Shown here: piece after piece, positions 5,062-9,029 of the stretch
How the letters are laid out: every line of letters begins with the position of its first letter
Position numbering within the stretch: the first letter of the stretch is position 1
DNA from: UBA11164 sp002420085
Lineage (GTDB): Bacteria > Pseudomonadota > Gammaproteobacteria > Xanthomonadales > Xanthomonadaceae
Assembly (NCBI GenBank): GCA_031976395.1
Contig: DALYLJ010000135.1
Span: 1 to 9,029 of the forward strand
Length of the DNA stretch: 9,029 bases
Direction of reading: 5' to 3'
Notes under the pieces: generated by a model
The model's input: the letters and a program-made list of their open reading frames with translations, nothing else
Told to the model about the DNA's origin: nothing
Database searches by the model: none
Position numbers and translations under genes: made by a program

Positions 5062-5979
5062 ATGATCTCGGATGTCGTGATGCGCAAACACCCCCATGGC
5101 AAATCTCGAACCGGACACGGCAGCGGAACACAGCGCCCGAACCGTCCGGCTGCCGGCCGGCCAGCCGCCGCCCCGGACCGGCTGGTCACCGCCCTGGCCG
5201 CCTTCGGCGCCCTGCTCGCCGCCTACCTGTGGCTGGCGCCGGTATTCGGCGGCGCACCGGCCTTCTGCACCGACGGTTCCGATTGCGACCTGATCCAGGC
5301 CAGCCGGTTCTCGCAGTTGCTCGGACTGCCAGTCGCGCTCTGGGGCCTCGGCCTGTATCTGGCGATCGCCGTCATCGCCTGGCGCTCGCCGGCCCGCCTC
5401 AAGCGCTGGCGGACGCTGTGGGCACTGGCCCTGATCGGCGTCGCCGTCAGCGCCTATCTCACCCTTGCCAGCGCGATCGAACTGCACGCCGCCTGCCCGT
5501 GGTGCCTGCTCTCGCTGGCCACCATCATCGCCATCTTCATCGCCATCGTCTGGCGCCGACCGGAAGTCGCCCCCGGCGGCGGCTGGCGCAACTGGCTGCT
5601 CAGCAGCGCGATCGGCGTCGCCATGGTTCTGACCGTCCTGCACGTCGTTCACAGCGGCCTGCTGCAGGGCCGCACCGACCCACGCCTGACTGCCCTGGCC
5701 GCCCACCTCGACCGCACCGGCGCCAAGTTCTACGGCGCCTCCTGGTGCCCGACCTGCACCGAACAGAAGCGCCTGTTCGGCACCGCCGCCGATGCCCTGC
5801 CCTATGTCGAATGCAGCCCGCGCGGACGCGGCGGCCCGGTCGCCATGGCCTGCATCTCGGCCGGCATCGATGGCTACCCGACCTGGATCATTCGCGGCCA
5901 GCGCTATCAGGAAATCATCGAACCCGAACGCCTCGCCCGACTGTCGGGCTACCTCTGGCGCGACCCAAACCAGCCCTGA
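5062..5979 (+). CDS. Vitamin K epoxide reductase (VKOR) family protein fused to a thioredoxin-like domain
   Basis: This is a membrane thiol oxidoreductase that probably passes electrons from a thioredoxin-like partner domain to quinone, making disulfides in exported proteins as DsbB/DsbA do. Five hydrophobic segments lie at about 41-63, 86-107, 116-141, 148-164 and 178-199. The VKOR loop cysteines are Cys69 and Cys75, and the quinone-side motif is CPWC (145-148). The thioredoxin-like domain (about 205-305) carries WCPTC (228-232) plus Cys251 and Cys264. From memory, the intervals 6, 19 and 13 between paired cysteines match those of the Synechococcus VKOR fusion. All eight expected cysteines are thus present. 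ATG 5062 gives 305 residues; ATG 5080 would give 299. Neither has a clear ribosome site, and both add a basic, Pro/Gly-rich N-terminus. It is first in a probable operon, and its TGA stop is in frame with the next gene. Confidence 0.92.
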   Translation: MISDVVMRKHPHGKSRTGHGSGTQRPNRPAAGRPAAAPDRLVTALAAFGALLAAYLWLAPVFGGAPAFCTDGSDCDLIQASRFSQLLGLPVALWGLGLYLAIAVIAWRSPARLKRWRTLWALALIGVAVSAYLTLASAIELHAACPWCLLSLATIIAIFIAIVWRRPEVAPGGGWRNWLLSSAIGVAMVLTVLHVVHSGLLQGRTDPRLTALAAHLDRTGAKFYGASWCPTCTEQKRLFGTAADALPYVECSPRGRGGPVAMACISAGIDGYPTWIIRGQRYQEIIEPERLARLSGYLWRDPNQP

Positions 5980-6000
5980 CCCGACCGCCCAGCACCGGCC

Positions 6001-7656
6001 TTGGACATCCAGCGCGCCCGACCGACCTCAGCCAGCACGCCCGGCCCAACGGCCGACCGTGCCCGCCCGCCGCAACCCGCCGGTCAGCAGCCGAGCACCC
6101 GCCAACCGGTCAGCGGCCCACCCCTGATCGGCCTGCTCATCATCGGCCTGCTGAACGCCTTCGGCCCGCCATCGATCGCAGCCGCCGACCTCGCTGACCT
6201 GCCCAGCCCGACCCACACGATCGCCACCGACTCGATCGCCAGCGACAGCCAAGCCCCGGCCGACGCCAACCGTCCGTCGCCAACCGCCCGCCAGCCCGAC
6301 CTCGACGCCCTGCTCGCCGAGATCGACGCCCTCCGGCGCCGCCACGACATCGCCGCCACTGCCGTGGTTCTGGTCGATAGCGAGCGCACCCTCGCGGTGC
6401 GCACATTCGGCGTCCGCAACCGCATCGAGCGCACCCCGGCCGACCCTGAAACCCGCTTCAAGATCGGATCGATCTCGAAAGCGATCACCGGCCTGGCCCT
6501 GCTGCGCGCCGAAGACCTCGGCCTGCTCGGCCTCGACCGGCCCCTGACCGAGCGCCTCCCCGACCTCGACATCCCCCTGTTCGACAACCCCTGGCAGGCA
6601 GAAACCCCGCTCACCCTGGCCATGCTGATGGAACACACCGCCGGCTGGCATGACATGAGCCGCGACGAATTCGACCATCCCGCCAAACAACCGATTCCGC
6701 TCACCGAAGCACTCGCCGTCCGGCCCGCCTCGCGCCGCTCGCACTGGCGGCCCGGCGTGTTCTCCGAATACTCCAACTCCGGCCCCGGACTGGCCGGCTT
6801 CCTGCTCGAACGCGCCGCAGGCGAATCGTTCGAGACCTTCGTCGAACGCGAACTGTTCGCCCCGCTCGGCATGACCGGATCCAGCTTCCTGCCCGACCCG
6901 ACCACCCTGGAAAACCTGGCCCAGGGCTACGACCGCGACGCCCGCAGCCCGATCCCCTACTGGCACATCCTGTATCGCCCCTCCGGCGGACTGAACGTCC
7001 GCCCAGCCGACATGGCACCCCTGCTGCGCCTGCTGCTGCGACGCGGCGAACTCGACGGCCGCCGACTGTTCGCCCCCGAGCGCATCGACCGCCTCGAAAC
7101 CCCGAGCACCACCGCCGCCGCCAGCGCCGGCACCCGCATCGGCTATGCCCTCGGCATCCAGGCCAGCCAGCATCGCGGCCACACCCTGCACAGCCACGGC
7201 GGCGACGGCGACGGCTATCTCGCCCGGATCGCCTACTCCCGCACCGCCGGGCGCGGCTATTTCGTAGTCATCACCGCCTTCGACCACCGCCCGCTCAACG
7301 CCATGCGCCAGCGCCTGTCGGACTGGCTGATCGCCGACCTGCCGCCTCCCCCAGCACCGCCCGAAGCCCGCCTGCAACCCGAATCGCTGACTCGCTGGAC
7401 CGGCACCTACCAACTCGCCAGCACCCGCTTTCCACAGCCGGGCTGGCAAGACCGCCGACTGACCGTCAGCCTGCGCAACGGCCGCTTGCATACCCAACCG
7501 GACGGCCAGACCGCCCGACCGCTGATCGCCATCGACCCACGGCGCTTCCGACGCCCGCATGAAACCGAAGCCAGCACCACCTTCAGCCTGCTGCCCGACG
7601 GCAGCATCGCCCTCCAGGGACCGCTCGGCAACTGGCTGAAACCGGCCCCGCCCTGA
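6001..7656 (+). CDS. Serine hydrolase, class C beta-lactamase / penicillin-binding-protein fold, probably exported
   Basis: This is a beta-lactamase-family (PF00144) hydrolase; candidate activities are DD-peptidase, esterase or D-aminopeptidase, and none is shown. Counting from TTG 6001, residues 41-62 (LIGLLIIGLL core, then SIAAAD) look like a signal peptide. SISK (157-160) carries the nucleophile Ser157, YSN (257-259) is the second motif, and HSHGG (397-401) takes the place of KTG. MLMEHTAGWHD, ELFAPLGMTGSSF and RPSGGLNV are typical family blocks. Residues about 460-548 resemble the small beta-barrel domain often fused to these enzymes. The protein has no cysteine. The start is uncertain: after the in-frame VKOR stop at 5977-5979, no in-frame ATG or GTG occurs before the catalytic domain. 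The only candidates are TTG 6001 (without a ribosome site) and CTG 6124. It is second in the operon. A true beta-lactamase is unlikely given the C-terminal domain. Confidence 0.85.
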   Translation: MDIQRARPTSASTPGPTADRARPPQPAGQQPSTRQPVSGPPLIGLLIIGLLNAFGPPSIAAADLADLPSPTHTIATDSIASDSQAPADANRPSPTARQPDLDALLAEIDALRRRHDIAATAVVLVDSERTLAVRTFGVRNRIERTPADPETRFKIGSISKAITGLALLRAEDLGLLGLDRPLTERLPDLDIPLFDNPWQAETPLTLAMLMEHTAGWHDMSRDEFDHPAKQPIPLTEALAVRPASRRSHWRPGVFSEYSNSGPGLAGFLLERAAGESFETFVERELFAPLGMTGSSFLPDPTTLENLAQGYDRDARSPIPYWHILYRPSGGLNVRPADMAPLLRLLLRRGELDGRRLFAPERIDRLETPSTTAAASAGTRIGYALGIQASQHRGHTLHSHGGDGDGYLARIAYSRTAGRGYFVVITAFDHRPLNAMRQRLSDWLIADLPPPPAPPEARLQPESLTRWTGTYQLASTRFPQPGWQDRRLTVSLRNGRLHTQPDGQTARPLIAIDPRRFRRPHETEASTTFSLLPDGSIALQGPLGNWLKPAPP

Positions 7657-7693
7657 ACCTCGACCCGCTCACCGCCCGCGCCACAACCCACCC

Positions 7694-7697
7694 GGAG
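7694..7697 (+). promoter_or_regulatory. Ribosome binding site of the quinone oxidoreductase gene
   Basis: GGAG lies five bases before the ATG at 7703 and supports that start. The 46-base gap from the serine hydrolase stop shows no promoter or terminator, so the gene is probably cotranscribed. Confidence 0.7.
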
Positions 7698-7702
7698 CGT
7701 GC

Positions 7703-8731
7703 ATGCACAGGATCGTCATCGACAAACCGGGCGGCTACCACGCCCTGCACCTGATCGAAGCCCCCGACCCCGAACCCGGCCCTGGCGAAATCGTCATCCG
7801 CAGCCGCGCCTGTGGCGTCAACTACGCCGACAGCATCATCCGCATGGGTCTGTACGCCTCCGCCCGAACCCTGCACGGCTACCCGATCACCCCTGGCTTT
7901 GAAGTCGCCGGCCACATCGCCGCCCTCGGCACCGGCGTCACCGGCTTCGCCCTGGGCGACCCGGTCATCGGCCTGACCCTGTTCAACGGCTATGCCAGCC
8001 ATGTCCGGCTCCCGGCCGGCAATGTCTTCCCCTGCCCACCCGGCCTCGACCTCACCCAGGCCGCCGGACTGCCCACCGTCTTCCTGACCGCCTGGTTCCT
8101 GGTCCATCGGCTTGCCATACCGCAGCCCGGCGACCACTGGCTGGTCCACTCCGCCGCCGGCGGCGTCGGCTCCGCCCTGCTGCAACTGGCCCGACTCGCC
8201 GACTGCCGCAGCGTCGCCGTCATCGGCGCCAGCCACAAGCGCGAACATGCCCTCGCCATGGGCGCCGACGCCATCATCGACAAATCGACCCGCCCACTGT
8301 GGCCGGAAGCCGAACGGCTCGCCCCCGACGGCTACCAGGCCATCTTCGACGCCAATGGCATCGCCACCCTGGCCGCCAGCTACCGCCACCTGGCCCCGAC
8401 CGGAAAACTGCTGATCTACGGCTTTCACACCATGCTGCCCCGCAACGGCCGCCTGAACCTGCTGCGACTGGCCCGAGACTGGCTGCTGACCCCGCGCTTC
8501 AATCCCCTGCGCATGACCCAGGAAAACCGCAGCGTACTCGCCGCCAACCTGAGCTTCCTGCAAACCCACGCCGACCGCCTGCGCGAAGGCATGCACTGGC
8601 TGCTGGAACGCTTCAGCGACGGCCGCCTGCAGCCACTGCCGATCGAAACCTTCCCGCTTGGCCACGCCGCCCGTGCCCAACAGCGCATCGAATCCGGCCA
8701 GACCATCGGCAAACTGGTATTGATCCCCTGA
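7703..8731 (+). CDS. Zinc-independent medium-chain dehydrogenase, VAT1 / quinone oxidoreductase-like
   Basis: This is a 342-residue soluble NAD(P)H-dependent oxidoreductase of the MDR superfamily. The GroES-like N-terminal domain (about 1-125) contains ACGVNYADSIIRMGLY (36-51) and PITPGFEVAGHI (61-72), the usual QOR/VAT1 pattern. GFE replaces the GHE of zinc alcohol dehydrogenases, and no structural-zinc cysteine cluster is present. The Rossmann domain has HSAAGGVGSALLQLAR (149-164), where AAGGVG binds the cofactor, then GADAIID (187-193) and GKLLIYG (234-240). The segment RLNLLRLARDWLLTPRFNPLRM (250-271) resembles the VAT1-like insert. The C-terminal ETFPLGHAARAQQRIESG closes the catalytic domain. 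VAT1-like quinone oxidoreductase is the best subgroup; the physiological substrate is unknown. The VKOR gene in the same operon also deals with quinones, but a shared pathway is only a guess. Start and ribosome site agree. Confidence 0.9.
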   Translation: MHRIVIDKPGGYHALHLIEAPDPEPGPGEIVIRSRACGVNYADSIIRMGLYASARTLHGYPITPGFEVAGHIAALGTGVTGFALGDPVIGLTLFNGYASHVRLPAGNVFPCPPGLDLTQAAGLPTVFLTAWFLVHRLAIPQPGDHWLVHSAAGGVGSALLQLARLADCRSVAVIGASHKREHALAMGADAIIDKSTRPLWPEAERLAPDGYQAIFDANGIATLAASYRHLAPTGKLLIYGFHTMLPRNGRLNLLRLARDWLLTPRFNPLRMTQENRSVLAANLSFLQTHADRLREGMHWLLERFSDGRLQPLPIETFPLGHAARAQQRIESGQTIGKLVLIP

Positions 8732-9029
8732 TCGCGCACCATCGGCCACTTGACATTCCCCGAGCCGCGTACCAGACTCGGACCAATGCCCGCGCGGACC
8801 TGGAGCGACTCCAGCCAGGCAGACCCGCATCACGCCTGAAACCCGCGCCGAAACAACGACATGCAGCGCACACACCGCAACACCCACCACCGGAGGTTCG
8901 CGCAACAGAAAACCCGCGTCAAAACAATCGCTTGGCCACGATGACCCGAACACGACCCAACCCGTACAGCATCGCCCCGACAGGTTCGCGCAACACCCAG
9001 CACAACCTGTTGACCCGCAAGCAAAAAAT
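8732..9029. other. Noncoding C/A-rich tail of the window
   Basis: No supported gene is seen in these 298 bases. A minus-strand frame at 8830-9024 has an unnatural composition (VLRCVRCMSLFRRGFQA) and no recognisable domain. Near the oxidoreductase stop there is a TTGACA at 8750-8755 with a poor -10 partner (CAGACT, 8773-8778) and a 17-amino-acid frame at 8786-8839 without a ribosome site. A small perfect stem, CTGGAG-CGA-CTCCAG (8800-8814), could end the operon mRNA but has no U-run. TTGACC (9010-9015) and the A-run 9023-9028 at the edge may belong to a feature beyond the window. Confidence 0.5.
8894..8995. repeat. 14-base direct repeat, 88 bases apart
   Basis: AGGTTCGCGCAACA occurs at 8894-8907 and again at 8982-8995. 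A second, looser pair lies in the same tail: AAACCCGCG followed by an A-rich stretch at 8839-8857 and at 8910-8929. The spacing differs (88 and 71 bases), so this is not a regular array. Possible meanings are paired binding sites or the remains of a duplication. Confidence 0.6.

Noticed and set aside
4494..6197. 567-residue plus-strand open frame spanning the terminator and the VKOR gene
   Set aside because: It crosses a strong terminator and overlaps two real genes in another frame; Arg/Pro-rich with no domain.
6028..7560. 510-residue minus-strand open frame
   Set aside because: Antisense to the serine hydrolase, which has intact catalytic motifs; Gly/Ala/Gln-rich without any domain.
8786..8839. 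17-residue plus-strand frame after the oxidoreductase
   Set aside because: No ribosome site, and the sequence contains a stem-loop; too short to support without conservation data.
7583..8953. 456-residue minus-strand open frame
   Set aside because: Antisense to the quinone oxidoreductase, which is full length and has a ribosome site; no family features.
8894..8995. Possible CRISPR array
   Set aside because: Only two copies of a 14-base motif 88 bases apart; no regular spacers and no cas genes.
8830..9024. 64-residue minus-strand frame reaching almost to the window edge
   Set aside because: Rare-codon start, odd Arg/Cys/Trp-rich composition and no ribosome site; it overlaps the repeats.

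Overview
The window looks like a stretch of chromosome from a GC-rich proteobacterium, most likely a gammaproteobacterium. The basis is the high GC content, the strong preference for G/C-ending codons, the close match of the long minus-strand gene to enterobacterial-type FadH, and a typical proteobacterial small K+-channel gene. I see no phage genes, transposase, CRISPR array, tRNA or rRNA. The genus cannot be named from the sequence alone.

Layout. (1) 1-307: the 3' part of a two-transmembrane potassium-channel gene (+). It converges on (2) 399-845, a small exported SleB-type cell-wall hydrolase (-). The 91-base gap between them carries a palindrome and a 14-base tandem repeat. (3) 846-1189 is noncoding and unusually rich in inverted repeats: operator-like dyads near the hydrolase start, two back-to-back perfect stem-loops, and a stem-loop just behind the next gene. 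(4) 1190-3214: fadH, 2,4-dienoyl-CoA reductase (-). (5) 3215-3507: a divergent intergenic region with two operator-like dyads. (6) 3508-4857: a 12-helix MFS/ATP:ADP-antiporter-like transporter (+). (7) 4858-5061: a consensus-like promoter, a hairpin and a strong intrinsic terminator, which together look like a free-standing small RNA gene of about 85 nt. A weak promoter for the next operon follows. (8) 5062-8731: a probable three-gene operon (+) of VKOR-thioredoxin fusion, class-C beta-lactamase-fold serine hydrolase, and VAT1-like quinone oxidoreductase. (9) 8732-9029: a noncoding, C/A-rich tail with a 14-base direct repeat.

How the parts fit. FadH handles unsaturated fatty acid beta-oxidation. 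The VKOR fusion probably makes disulfides in the periplasm, linked to the quinone pool, in place of or beside DsbB/DsbA. The serine hydrolase is probably exported, and the last operon gene is an NAD(P)H-dependent, quinone-reductase-like enzyme. No obvious multi-gene defence or biosynthetic system is present. The least ordinary items are the small RNA candidate at about 4906-4990, the in-frame TGA junction and missing ATG/GTG start between VKOR and the serine hydrolase, and the dyad-rich intergenic region 846-1189.
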